From contig NC_039513.1 of NCBI RefSeq assembly GCF_003672135.1, forward strand, positions 372,001 to 436,000: 64,000 nt of DNA, read 5' to 3'. The stretch's first letter is position 1. Each line of letters starts with the position of its first letter. The stretch comes from Ooceraea biroi. Lineage: Eukaryota; Arthropoda; Insecta; Hymenoptera; Formicidae. The notes beneath the pieces were generated by a model. That model did no database searches, was not told the origin of the DNA, and worked only from the letters and a program-made list of their open reading frames with translations. Made by a program: the position numbers and the translations under genes. Shown one piece after another: positions 1 through 10,961 of the stretch.

Positions 1-576
1 GATGCCTATATATATATAGATATACACGTGTATGTACTTGCACGTCTATTCTTTGGTTATTATATAATTAGTAATAAAGCAGATATTGGTGTGCCTGGTT
101 TAATATTATAATTAAACCGTATAAAATTATTATTCCAATACAATATTAGTCTTAATTTATTCATAAAATCTTAAATAACCAATAATTGTTTTATGGGTTA
201 TACGCACATATATAAGTGTGTTCGTATATGATATGGTTAATATACTTAATTATTAACGGATTAAATGCGTAATAATTATATACCTAAATTAATGCTCAGT
301 AACATAAAATATTCCTTTAAATAAATTCAATAATCCTTACTATAAATGTAATACCATGTGTAATATACTTTTATTCATAATTAATTAACGATTTATTCTT
401 TTCTTAATATTTTTGGGTTAAACAACTTATTTCCTTTTATATTAAATTGTTCACTAATTGATTTTGACTTTAATTGTTTTTAACTTTGTAACTTCTAAAC
501 TATTAATATTTCATTAAAACTTTCTACACTATAAATATTGAGAAATAACGCTGATTTGTTTAACAAATAGTGACTG
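1..576. repeat. AT-rich repeat, left half, split by LTR-like unit
   Basis: No coding potential is seen. The last 120 bases resemble 53560-53680, sharing blocks such as 'taacttctaaact' and 'aatagtgact'. The sequence resumes after the LTR-like unit at 2665 and matches 53690 onward. This is therefore a dispersed repeat that was later interrupted. Its own class is unknown. Confidence 0.6.
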
Positions 577-1279
577 TGTCACGTCCCGGTAAAAATCGAA
601 CTTTCTCTTTTCTCTCAACGGTCCGAACGACGCGCACAAGACGCACCTCGGAACCGCCATTTTGTCGGTACTCCTACTTCCACGAAGGACGTCCCACTCT
701 CCAACCCACTCTCACGAGAGAGGGGACCCCCACTACCGAACCGCCGCAGCACCGAGCCGCCGAAAACAAAGGACCTCAGTGCAGGACCGGAAAAATTCAG
801 TTCGACTCGCGACTCCGAACCAAGAGGTTCACTCGACACTCAAGGCCCACGGTTAGCCTTTTTCTATTTCAATCTCTAATTCGAACTTAGAACTTTTCCA
901 TTCCTTCGTATTTCGACTTAGAATATTTTTCAATCTTCGTATCTTGACTTAGAATATTTTTTCAACCTTCGTATTTCGAACTTAGAACTTTTCCATTCCT
1001 TCGTATTTCGACTTAGAATATTTTTCAATCTTCGTATCTTGACTTAGAATATTTTTTTCAACCTTCGTATCTCGACTTAGAATATTTTTCAATACTAGTA
1101 CTTCAGAGTTATCTTAGAGTTAGACGTTAGCATTAATAACCGTAGTAGTTAACTTAAATTTTGTAAGAACAATTGTATTTCCACCAATTCATTTTATTTA
1201 GAATATATGTATTTTGTGTGCTTGAATTACGATTTATTTTATTTTTGACCACCAAGCCGATTTGATCATAATTCAGCGA

Positions 1280-1308
1280 CTATAAATTTTACGCAGCTAC
1301 CTCAGTTT
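1280..1308 (+). promoter_or_regulatory. Putative RNA polymerase II core promoter in LTR-like unit
   Basis: TATAAA begins at about 1280, and an arthropod initiator-like TCAGTT lies about 22 bases further on. Both are upstream of the first ORF (1533). The same arrangement is conserved in the second copy near 61735-61762. The call rests on motifs alone. Confidence 0.5.
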
Positions 1309-1532
1309 CGGTCATTGGGTTTGTGTGTGTGTGCAACCAACTAACGAGCCTACAGTGCGGACAACGCACGTTGGTCTTCATTCCGCTGAGCTGACAGTCT
1401 TACAGTGCGAACAACGCACGGGACGGTCACTCGGTAACGAATCCCTTTCCGCACCACTCTCATCACAAGGTACACCCTAACTGAGGCGCGCACGTTTTTA
1501 ACATTAACTTTTGCATAAATGACGAAGTTCTA

Positions 1533-1973
1533 ATGCCGAAAACGAGACGAGGAGGAAAGAAACACCGAGCAAGACGTTTAGCTCGTATATTTTCTAACTT
1601 AGAGTCAGTGAACACCGTTGTCTCGCAGTATTACGGCATCGAGCCTCACTACATTGACCCAGAGTACGAGGCACTTTTCCGACCACGCGACCGTGACAAT
1701 AACAGGAATAACAATAATTCGATCACAACGCGACTCACGAAACCGAGAGTGACCAGCCACTCTGTCGTATCACATCGAGTGATTCTAATCACGAACGGAA
1801 GCAACGAAGCCACGTGGGCAACGAGACTGGTCCCCATTTCATGCAACCTGCGGTACCCTCTGTGCCAAGATATTCCCGAGGGGGACCCTCGCCGAACTCA
1901 TTACGATAGGCTGGCACAAGAGATCAAGGTACAGCGCTGGATCGAGAGTAACCAAGAACCCCTGGGTAAGTGA
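1533..1973 (+). CDS. LTR-encoded basic protein ORF-A (copy 1)
   Basis: This 146-residue ORF lies inside the LTR-like unit. It begins MPKTRRGGKKHRARRL, an arginine/lysine-rich stretch of the kind used for nuclear import and RNA binding. The same 16-residue start is found in the otherwise diverged ORF at 39003 (first 15 identical, then L). A second conserved block includes YYGIEPHYIDPEYE and LCQDIPEGDPRR. A consensus 5' splice site GTAAGT overlaps the last codons (donor at 1966), so the annotated C-terminus may be removed by splicing. I know no named family. The basic start is reminiscent in composition of retroviral Rev/Rex-class RNA-binding regulators, but that is an analogy only. Conservation across three copies argues that it is a real gene. 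Confidence 0.65.
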   Translation: MPKTRRGGKKHRARRLARIFSNLESVNTVVSQYYGIEPHYIDPEYEALFRPRDRDNNRNNNNSITTRLTKPRVTSHSVVSHRVILITNGSNEATWATRLVPISCNLRYPLCQDIPEGDPRRTHYDRLAQEIKVQRWIESNQEPLGK

Positions 1974-2178
1974 AATTATCATACTATTACCTCTCAACTT
2001 ACACCGGCCTAATGATAAATTAATGAAGTTATCGACTCAGTCAAGTTAAAATTCAGAATATTACTACAGCTTTCTAATGATAAGTTAATGAAAGTAACTC
2101 ATTCAAAGTAAAGGTCAGAACAGTATTGCAGTCGTCCATTAATGATCTAATGAGGTTGATTCATTTTCATACAACCCG

Positions 2179-2436
2179 ATGGCACTTTGCGTGATCACGC
2201 GCGGATACAAAGCCGTCGAAACACAAGCCGCGTTATGCGAACAATGCACATCGTCACGAATCGGACCCATCTATCATAACGCGTACGCGAAAACGGAGAC
2301 TCATAAATTGAACATCGGGCCCCGTGTGATTGATGTAATCTGTACCTATTGTTCCGCACAATTAACGACCTACCGACCGGTCCATAGATGCACGCGTTGT
2401 TATAACGAAATGATCGGTTTAATTAGGGGGAAGTAA
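2179..2436 (+). CDS. LTR-encoded CxxC zinc-binding-like protein ORF-B (copy 1)
   Basis: This 85-residue ORF is downstream of ORF-A in the same LTR-like unit. It has three CxxC pairs (CEQC, CTYC and CTRC), spaced as in small zinc ribbons or treble-clef proteins. Diverged relatives with the same three CxxC pairs are the ORFs at 39972 and 40698. The frame is open upstream of the ATG only to a stop at 2143. The single AG in that stretch is out of phase with the ORF-A donor, so in this copy ORF-B may use its own ATG. No enzyme motif is visible. Function is unknown; a role as an element-encoded regulator is inference. Confidence 0.55.
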   Translation: MALCVITRGYKAVETQAALCEQCTSSRIGPIYHNAYAKTETHKLNIGPRVIDVICTYCSAQLTTYRPVHRCTRCYNEMIGLIRGK

Positions 2437-2664
2437 ATTCGAATAAATTCGCCATCGGCCACCCCTTTTTTTTTGAACCGAAATTTTTCACAAAGAGCGA
2501 CCCTGGCACCCTTCCGCGAGAACTGCACTCCTGGCGAAATCACTCTGATCACGAGTATCCCCGGGTAGAATCCTCGGATTCGGTAACCCGAAACAGTGAT
2601 CTAGTCCCGTGCTACACGTCCGAGTCCTGCATTCTTTGCAGCCGCGATTAGCCGGGACGTAACA

Positions 2665-4140
2665 ACTGCAATTTTTGTGGTTTCTCAATGATCCCGTGGT
2701 GCGATAAGGAAAATTTCATCAAAGGTACCATCAGCCTAGCTAAAAATGATGATTCCCAAAAGTTGTTGGTCACTTCCGTAAAAATGATTATTTTCAAAAT
2801 CTGAGGTCCCTAATAGTTTCCTCTTATGACCTAGATGCTTCACTATAATTATAACAAATTATTTCCTTACGGTTCAAATTTTAGACCCAAAAAAATTAGT
2901 AAAATTTTATTGCAATTTCGTAACTTTAAATACGTACTTCTTTTTGACTAAGATTGTAGACAAATATTCTACATTCTTTTACTTATAAAATGTTTCTCCT
3001 TTTATGTTATAAAAATAATCTTTATTTTTCCATACGATAAATTACTTCAAATGTGGTAATACAATTTACTATACTCACAAAAACTATTTCATTGTATAAT
3101 AAAATCAATTCCAAAATTTACTCCTTTAATTGTTATTAATGACAACTTATAACCTTGTACAACAATCAACACCAAATGTCTCCGTAAATTATAATAACTG
3201 TCAAAGCTACACTGTCACTTAATAAAACTCAATTCCGCCGGCATTATTTTTACTCTTGTCTTAAATAACTAATTGATTTTTCCCGTTTTTATATAATAAC
3301 CGACCCTATTGGTTTTAACGAAAATTACCTACTTGCAACGGACTTTACTATAGTATAATAAAATCCATTTCAAATCCATTTGTTTCTTTGTTATTAAAAA
3401 TAATTAAATATTTTATCCTGTCAATAACCCAAATGTATTAAGCCAAATTTGTAATGCTTATCAATGGCTATATAACCATATAATAAGATATATTTGCAAA
3501 CCAATTCTTTCAAGTATTACAACTAACATTAATACTTTTTATATAATAAACAATATTAAGTAGCGCAATGGTTTTGCTATACCTACAAAAACCTTCATGG
3601 TATTACAATTCAAACGATCTTAAATATTACCAATCTCGTAATATTATAAATATTATAAATTTATCAAATTATTAATGATAAATGTTTCAAAATTATTTTA
3701 TTTAACTGCTAGAGTATATAAAACTGTTTTTATATATTTTACCGATTTTATGCATGTTTTCGTGTTTTTATGTTTTAGCCAATACATATATATATATACG
3801 TGACTAAATTAATTAAATAAATCTATCATAAAGCATAATAACTAAGTTATACATATATATTGTTTTTGTGGTTTTAATATTTTCTTTTCCCTTTATATAT
3901 GTTAATATTATTATCATTACTTCATATATTTTTATATTAAAACTATTATCAAGCTAAAGCTTTTAACATAATAAATGTGTCGGTTAGGTTGCTAAGTAAA
4001 TAATATTCTTGGTTAGACTAATAACAGGCTACTGTACGCAAGCCTGTGGTTAATAATAAGTAGTGAATCAAAAATGGTAATTATCGATGGCGCTCAAAAA
4101 TAACTAATAGCGGTTATACATTAATAATTAATATTGCAAA
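2665..4140. repeat. AT-rich repeat, right half
   Basis: This continues the repeat interrupted at 577. The block with 'ggtaccatcag', 'aaagttgttggtca' and 'cctcttatgacc' near 2725-2830 matches 53730-53840 in the same order and strand. Similar AT-rich text continues to about 3.9 kb and 54.5 kb. No ORF, tRNA or other gene is seen. Confidence 0.55.
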
Positions 4141-4182
4141 TAAAAAAACATTAAAAATGGGTGTGAGGTGGACGTCAGGACG

Positions 4183-5244
4183 TCACAGTCGCATTAAATA
4201 TGCAGTCAATGGGTATGCTTCATCCCCAACAAAAACATATGGCAATACACTTTGGCCGATTGTAGAAGGTGCAGGTACATTTACAGAATCAGCTTCTAAT
4301 CTAGCTTTTATAGAACTAGCAGCAAACACACCAGCATCACTACGACGACCTTCTGATCCAACATCAATTAATATGAATCGGTAGTGTGCATCTGCAATTC
4401 TAGTCAAATTAAAGCTGTGGAATTTTTTGTAATTGTAGTACACTGACCCACTATGAGGAGGAGCCTGAAATATTAATTTAGAATTAATATTTTTCACTGA
4501 TAAATAAAACATTTAAATAATTATTTACCTCTATAGCAACGTGTTTGCCATCAATAGCACCGAGGCAATGTGGAAAATTCCACATTGACTCGAAATCTGC
4601 AGCAACTTTGATCCATGCGTCTTTACTTAGAATTGGCAAAATAATAGCTTTTAATTTCTACCAAATTACATAACAAGTTTCATGAACGATCATTGAAATA
4701 GTAGTTGGAGAAACTCGAAATGCATATTCGATGGATCTCATGCTGTCTCCACTAGCCAAATATCTCAAGCAAATTTGTAGCCTTGTATGAGATGCAATTG
4801 GCTCTCGAATATGTACTTTTTTTCAAGATGAGGGCCCACCAACAAAAACAGTTCTTCAAATATCGTTGAATCCATTCTTAAGTAATTGAAATGTAGAGGT
4901 TTATCGGTTATCTTTAACATAGGAATCAAATTTTCACTGTCACCTTGACTAAACCGTTGTTCCACAGTAAAAATTGGCCTCACCCAGACATTTCTTTTCG
5001 ATTTCTGTTTTGAGAGACTCATGTATACTGCTAATAGTTTTATTAATGTTTGTCTTATTTTTTCTTTACGATGATGCAGCATCGGATTTCTGAGATATAT
5101 TTTCATTAAATACTTCATCGCTTCACTCACTATAAACATCTTATCCATTATTTTGTTGAAGGTTTGTAATTCAAAGTACAAAATGAAACAGATGCTCCGT
5201 CGAAATTCGTTAGCAGACATACACAAATACGCATTCCACATCAT
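4183..5244 (-). pseudogene. PIF/Harbinger transposase, decayed
   Basis: The N-terminal piece (4765-5244) ends in the conserved helix-turn-helix entry region of Harbinger nucleases but runs out of frame near 4800. The second piece (4183-4464 after splicing) carries a block starting APPHSGSVYYNYKKFHS, an IDVGSEGRRSDAGVF block and then VGDEAYPL, which holds the second catalytic Asp. A 64-bp intron (4465-4528, GTAAAT...TTTCAG) separates the GKHVAIE coding end from APPHSG. The protein is cut off after the second Asp, so the catalytic Glu region is missing. It is a relic of a HARBI1-like DDE transposase, with the DNA-binding partner not seen. Confidence is high for family and for inactivity. Confidence 0.85.
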
Positions 5245-5257
5245 GCACGATTTCAGT

Positions 5258-5570
5258 AGCTATTCCGCATTACGCATTACGCTTGCTTTTGTGTGCTCTG
5301 TTCACATGGTGCGTCGTAGGTTTATTGACGTATCCAATACTTTAGAAAATAAATTTTTATTTTGGAACATTGCTCATCTTTATGACATTGTGTCTCAAAT
5401 TGTATAAAAGATTATTTTCGTTACAATACTTTATGCATTCTAATCAATTTTTTCAATTTTTCAATTTTTAATTTTAGATTTCAAATATTTTTCAGTCTTT
5501 CATGTTATTTTTACGTACCATGTGAACAGAGCACACCAAAGCAAGCGTAATGCGTAATGCGGAATAGCGC
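5258..5570. repeat. Inverted repeat upstream of Harbinger relic
   Basis: 'ctattccgcattacgcatta' at 5260 and its complement near 5545-5567 are arms of about 55 bases, including 'tgtgctctgttcacatgg' and its complement. The spacer is AT-rich. This could be a terminal hairpin of the Harbinger element or an independent MITE. Confidence 0.7.
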
Positions 5571-5842
5571 TGATTGACTGTTCTATGACGCACTCTCTAT
5601 TCCGCACGCTCTATTCCATATCATGTGATTTCAGCCTAACGCGGCGACAAAGAAATGTTAACGCAGCGAGCGGCGAGCGACGTGACATATGATACTGCGC
5701 CGAAAAAGAATTGTCTTTTCGGTGACAGCAAGATGATGTGCTATCTTTTCCACACCACCTTGCGGTAGATAGCTTGGTGCGTTTTTTTTATAGTGGTTTC
5801 CCCGGTAGACCTAATCCACTCTCATTATTTATTAATGATTTA

Positions 5843-7074
5843 TTAATGTAAAAATTGCTCGAAATGCCTTTCTCCTGCTTGTACACAAAATTCGGCCCTT
5901 CGAACAATATCGCGCGTTGCACGGTGCGCCATATCGGGCGTAATGATACCGAAGGCCGCAAGAATAGATTCACGTACTTCGTTCTCTGCATCATTACGCC
6001 GCTGTTCAATTAAACTCTTTATATGCCCCCATACAAAAAAATCTAAAACATTTAAATCTGGTGACCGTGCCGGCCAGATGATTGGGCCACGACTCATCCA
6101 CCTGTCTGGATAACGCACATTTAATGTCTCGCGTACTTCCCGACAAAAATGAACTGGAGCTCCGTCGTGCTGAAAAATCAGCTGTGTCCGTACGCGAAGG
6201 GGCACATCCACGAGGAGCACTGGTAACTCATTTTCTAAAAACCGTCTATAAATATCGCCAGTTAAACGCGACGGCAGGAAATATGGTCCGATCTGGAAAC
6301 GAAATGTTTTCTTCTGAACATGTTTCACTTTTGCAGAGGAAAAAATTGTTTTTTTTATTTACACTTACCACTTGATTTCCTATTATTCCTGCCCATACAT
6401 TTATGAACTAACGATATTGAAACGCGCCTTCGCGTTGACACATGGGTTTTCCTCAGCCCAATGTAAAAAGTTCGTGAATTAAATACGCCGTTCGGTGTGA
6501 ACGTCGCTTCGTCAGTACATAAAATTGTGTCAGGAAAATACCAATTCCGTCGGCATTGTGCGAGAAACCCTGTATATGTTTTCCCGGCGGTTATTATATT
6601 CTTAAATTACCATAAATATAAAAAGTCGATGATTACAATACCTTCACAAAAGTTTATCCGTTGTTGTAGGTATCTTGGCAAAAGTTGTTGTACATGTTGA
6701 AAATGGTATGGACTCAATAGATTTGTACGTAAAGTACGATGCACCTCATACCGTGTAAGACCGAATTCGCGGGCCACACGACGCACACTAGTTCCGAGGT
6801 TTGCATAAAATGCGTCGAGTATTCTTTCCTCGTTTTCCACCCGACGACGCACTGGTGCACCAACATTGTTACGATGCACAAGACACCCAGTTTCACGCAA
6901 CTTTTGCACAACACTCAAAATCGTATGATACGATGGATGTGTACGCCTAGGAAATCGTTCTGCGTATATTTGAGCTGCAGCGTATGCATTTTCACCCGCA
7001 AGCCCGTACGCTATTACCATATCAGTGTACTCTATACAAGAAAATCGCATTGTTAAATTTGTATTTGCTACCAT
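5843..7074 (-). pseudogene. Tc1/mariner-type transposase with two introns, frameshifted
   Basis: Exon 1 (6642-7074) encodes an N-terminal helix-turn-helix region typical of the insect element group with a MRF...EY.DMV.AYG start and TSVRR(V/L)AR(E/Q)FG. An intron (donor GTATTG, acceptor ATACAG) leads to exon 2 (6369-6569) with CTDEATFTPNGVF, which holds the first catalytic Asp. A second intron (GTAAGT...TTCCAG) leads to exon 3 (5843-6292) with QHDGAPVHF (second Asp) and ARSPDLNVLDFFVWG (third acidic residue, Asp, 35 residues further on). Both introns are phase-consistent. Exon 2 contains a frameshift near 6440, so this copy is dead. Without the frameshift the domain order is complete. Terminal repeats were not located with confidence. 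Confidence 0.85.
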
Positions 7075-7266
7075 GCGAACACGAAAGCTATACGAAAGCG
7101 ACTGTACGAAAGAACATCGTCTACACGAATATAGACAGAAACAATTGATTGTTGACAAAAGAGAAGCGTCTTAGCTGACGCTCTCTGTTCAGTGTGCTTT
7201 CGTGTTCACATGGTAGCAAACACGAACAGTACCTCGAAGCAATTCAGTGTCAGTATTTTATCCCAA

Positions 7267-7473
7267 TTTCCCATGCATACTCTCTTATCGCATAACGACA
7301 TTGAAGTACTTGGCGTGCCCGGTTCGCATTAAAATATACTGTCCTACCTATAATATGTACTTTACATGTAATTATAAGATTTGTAAGATATTTACAAGAA
7401 GATATGTCCAATACGACCGCGGCACGCTAAGTACTTCAATGTCGTCATGCGATAAGAGGGTATGCATGGGAAA
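7267..7473. mobile_element. Hairpin MITE
   Basis: Arms of about 55 bases starting 'tttcccatgcatac' and ending 'gtatgcatgggaaa' are separated by a loop of about 95 bases. The arms include 'ttatcgcat', 'cgacattgaagtactt' and their complements with few mismatches. No ORF is present. It behaves as a fold-back, non-autonomous element of unknown superfamily. Confidence 0.75.
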
Positions 7474-8147
7474 TATTTTGAATACAATAGGTACTTCTAG
7501 GTATTTCTAAGTACTTCTAGGTACTTGGCTAGTTAACAATTGATTTCATTTTTAGAGAGAGAGAGAGAGTTTTGATGATTTTTATAATAAATATGTTTTT
7601 AAACTTTTTGTTGTGTTTGAGAACACGCGAGTTAGGCTGGTAGATTTCGCAGTGAGATGGACGTCACAACGGGCAAAAAGAAATGACTCGCAGCGCGTGT
7701 AATTTATGAGTTGTCTTTATTCGTAAAACGCCGTATGTACAGTATATACAGGTCGACGCGAAGTAAACACGCTAATCGCCGAAGCGGTTCACGCGGCAAG
7801 TCGCGTTGTATGAGAAGTCTTTTTCTATGAGTGTTCTCGAAGGTTCGAAATGCCCCGAGATCGCGGCACACGTGCACCGCACGTGGCCACCTGAGAAGTA
7901 CACGGGCTCTACCGATATTATTGATACATCAAGCGCCGCGAATGAGTAGTCACTATCACTGAGAAAAATCTGAGAAGCCTGAGTATCGCACTGACAAGGA
8001 AAGGTACGGAACCGTCCCCCTCCGATTTTGATGAACTTTGAATATGTTGTTTTCCAGCTCAAAATAAGGAACACGTATTTTTTTATACGTGTCCTAACTC
8101 ACTTTTAGGGGGTTAAACACCCCTTTGAAAAAGTCGGTGTTTATCTT
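7474..8147 (-). other. Possible retroelement/LTR-like fragment
   Basis: After short tandem 'aggtacttcta' and GA-rich repeats, the minus strand has an open frame of 100 codons (7772-8074), then an AATAAA at about 7720 and GC-richer sequence that ends near 7608 with CACAACA. An ORF leading into a polyadenylation-like signal and a CA end suggests an LTR or 3' end of a retroelement. No partner LTR or target duplication was found, and I do not recognise the protein. Confidence 0.3.
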
Positions 8148-8536
8148 TCGAGGCGAATATCTTGGAAATTATTAAAGATAGAAAAATTGTTTTCGAATAA
8201 AAAATGAATGGCTTTGAGAGTACTTTAAAAAAGAATAAGGAAAAAAATTGTTTAGTTTTTTATTTTTTTAAATACCCCCACCACTCATCACTTTTTTCAG
8301 AATTTTGAAATTTTTTTATCACCAATAGAAAGCTTATTTTTTTACGAATTCAACCATGTATAATAAAGTTGCGTTCCGAGAAATCATTTTCGAGAATTAA
8401 TTACAAACACCTCCGTATATACGCTATTTGTGCCCGTCCATGTGACCGATTTCTTTACGCAACACATTTTGTCCGCATCTTCTCTTAATTGTTACAATTT
8501 TTCTATCTTTAATAGTTTCCAAGATATTCGCCTCGA
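8148..8536. repeat. Fold-back repeat
   Basis: 'tcgaggcgaatatcttgg' with 'aaagatagaaaaattg' on the left (8148-8189) is mirrored by 'caatttttctatcttt' with 'ccaagatattcgcctcga' on the right (8495-8536). There are a few mismatches over arms of about 42 bases. The interior is noncoding. Confidence 0.7.
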
Positions 8537-8885
8537 TCATAACTGGTAAAACATATTTTGTAACGAACAAAAGAGAACTTTAATATGTCAAAAGTCAAGT
8601 TGAATGCGTCGTGTAACAGATTACTATGCGGCGAGACAGACTAATTTTAGATGCTTCCTTCATTAATAACAATAGACGGATAGATGTATACATTACATGT
8701 TGCACTTATTTATTACTTATTGTTTTAGGTAGAAATGATATTAATATCTTAAGACATCATAGATCGCAGCTATTTCTATAACTTTAATTTAAAATCTACG
8801 GAAAAGATGAAATAGGTGGAAAAATTGAATTGTAATAGAACAATACAAGAACGTTGTAAGTGATATGAAATAGATAGTGTAGACG

Positions 8886-8920
<35 letters not shown>

Positions 8921-9753
8921 CATTTGAGCAATAGTATAAAATGCCGTCACTGCCAGCGTTACTCTAGTACGTTACATTGTCTTATCGTGTACTATTATCG
9001 CAGTATGTTTTGTACGACCTTTTGCTATTAATGGGCAAGAGCAGCATTATGGCAGAGAATATTTATTAAAATGTTTATTAAAATAGAACAAAGATCAGAT
9101 CTGTTCATAATGCTGGAGAGCATAGCAGAGATATTGGACAGTTAAGAAATCGTGTAGAATTTATACGTAATAGAGATAGTAGAGATGAAACATCATCAGG
9201 ATGAATAATTCGTAAATGAAAATTAAGATTTTTTTCAAGAAAGGTAACTAAACTTTAAATACTTATATAATTTAAATAATAAAATAAAAAAGTAATATGT
9301 ATCAAAATATAGTAATTTTTGACAATTTTAACTTACAATTTTAACTTACAATTTTAGTTTGCAACTAATTGTAAAAGGAGTACGGTAATGACGAGGAAGT
9401 ACAGGCATGTGCTATGGGATCCCTGGTAATGGAAGTCTGCACCTATCTTCTAGTTTAGTCGAGGAATAGTATAAGGGAAAAATAGAAATAAACACACATA
9501 TATTATATATTTGTTTATTAAATTATATATATTTTATCAATGTTTTTATTGATGAAAATAAACAATTTTGTTGTAATATGTAATATAATGTATTGTGTAA
9601 CAATATTGAAACAAAATTACAAAAAAAAAATAAAACAAATTGTTAATACAATTTGGAATAATGTAAATATTTATTGGTCAAAATTATAACAAAGATGATG
9701 GTCATGAAAGAAATGTTGTATACAAAGAGATTTCTTACACCATGCGCAAGTAA
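8537..9753. other. Noncoding AT-rich interval
   Basis: It contains a (CA)n(TA)n microsatellite at about 8887-8922 and AT-rich sequence. No convincing gene is seen. Confidence 0.5.
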
Positions 9754-10527
9754 TTATAGCAATGCCGCCGCAAACATCGCATGTCGGTTAAAAATTTTTT
9801 TAAAACAAAAGTCAACTGGCGTTTCAAATTCCGCTGGTCTATGTTCTATATAACCGCTTTTATACCATGCATATTTAAATACATTTCTAAATCTTGGTGA
9901 TGAAAATTGAAAATGTGTTAATGATTGTAATTTTAAAATGGCATCTCGCGAATGAAGGTTGATTTCTAAATCTAGAAGTATGACAATATCCGAAAAATGT
10001 TTTATAAAATTTTTCCACAAGTGAAAACCATACACATCTAATGGTTGTTTCGACCCGTTGTCCCTGTTGGTATTAGAAAAAATGCATCTTCTGCAGATCT
10101 GGTTTATTTCTTGCAATTACATTTGGACAATGTCCACTCCAAGAATCCAGTAACAAAACCGATTTAGAACCAACATTTGGAAAATAACTTTTCTTAACCA
10201 AATCTCAAAATGATGTGATGTTAATTTTCCAGATTGAGAAGCCATAACATAAATATTGTTTTCTCTAAACATTACTTCTTGTACTCTCGGACCGAATGAT
10301 CCAGTGCGTTCTTTAAACAATAAAAAGAGGCGATAATAATCTACCATCAGCTTTGTCTATGTGTAGTTGCCGATATCGACTGTGCCGTGCACTCAACTTT
10401 TTTGTACCTTGGATTGCTAAAGAACGACCAGAGTGAAATTCTAATTGAAATCCGCTATGATCTGAATTATAAACATTTTCAAGTCCATAGCACGTAATAT
10501 AATCTTTAACATTCTCAATAAACCTAT
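9754..10527 (-). pseudogene. pogo-like DDE endonuclease, decayed
   Basis: Minus-strand fragments in several frames spell a DDE superfamily endonuclease. From the N-side they run SDHSGFQLEFHSGRSLA (10390-10460), PLF.VLKERTGSFGPRVQEV, then SGKLTSHHFEIWL, then a frame-shifted LLLDSWSGHCPN (second acidic residue), then QPLDVYGFHLWKNF (third). The tail is SSPRFRNVFKYAWYKSGYI. The order and the QPLDV block match pogo/DDE_1-type transposases. At least three frame breaks are present. The N-terminal part disappears into the assembly gap, so completeness cannot be judged. Confidence 0.7.
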
Positions 10528-10627
10528 NNNNNNNNNNNNNNNNNNNNNNNNNNNNNNNNNNNNNNNNNNNNNNNNNNNNNNNNNNNNNNNNNNNNNNNNN
10601 NNNNNNNNNNNNNNNNNNNNNNNNNNN
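10528..10627. other. Assembly gap (100 N)
   Basis: Exactly 100 N bases, the usual placeholder for a gap of unknown size. It truncates the pogo-like relic, so the junction between left and right flanks is not reliable. Confidence 0.95.
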
Positions 10628-10885
10628 ATTTTTTTCAAAAAAAAAGCACTGAATTACTTTGCGTCATCATAATTATGTAGACATTTAACGGAATTGTATA
10701 AAGTGGTTATAAAGATAATTCCAGAATAATACTCGTTTAAAATCGCATCTTTAGCGAACTTATTTTTTTTGACCGAAAACTTTATTTTTGTAAAAACTAA
10801 TACGCCTTTCTTAAAAGTACCGATATATACCGGTATTAATATTTATTATAAATCATTAGTGATATGTTGTCGATAACGAAAATGT
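10628..10885. repeat. Dispersed repeat, copy in opposite orientation at 31752-32010
   Basis: Blocks such as 'gcactgaattactttgcg', 'acatttaacggaat', 'aatcgcatctttagcgaac' and 'atcattagtgatatgtt' recur as reverse complement in an OR intron. It lies directly before the Merlin transposase and might be its 5' end or a derived MITE. Confidence 0.75.
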
Positions 10886-10961
10886 TTTCACTTCGATTCC
10901 TTTAAAAAATTCCTGGAATTTTCAGAGGATACTTTTAAACATTAATGATCGAAACACCTGT

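Larger units (their letters stand above)
577..2664 (+). mobile_element. LTR-like unit, copy 1 (2,088 bp, TSD ACTG)
   Basis: The unit starts TGTCACGTCCCGG and ends CCGGGACGTAACA, so the ends are TG...CA and form a 13-bp imperfect inverted repeat. The 4 bases on each side (573-576 and 2665-2668) are both ACTG, a target site duplication. A similar sequence near 53.68 kb lacks the insertion. A near-identical copy lies at 61031-63116. The unit contains a tandem 'ttcgtatttcgacttagaat' type array (880-1090), a TATA/initiator pair and two ORFs. I interpret it as a solo LTR of a long-LTR retroelement. The alternative is a compact element with short terminal inverted repeats, because no paired LTR with an internal region is present here. 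Confidence 0.8.

Noticed and set aside
570..890. 106-codon frame at the 5' end of the LTR-like unit, repeated at 61030
   Set aside because: It starts across the insertion boundary in copy 1 and is Arg/Pro/Thr-rich from GC-rich DNA. Frames on both strands are open here. There is no independent conservation in unit A.
10441..10638. 65-codon frame over the N run
   Set aside because: It is mostly unknown residues across an assembly gap.
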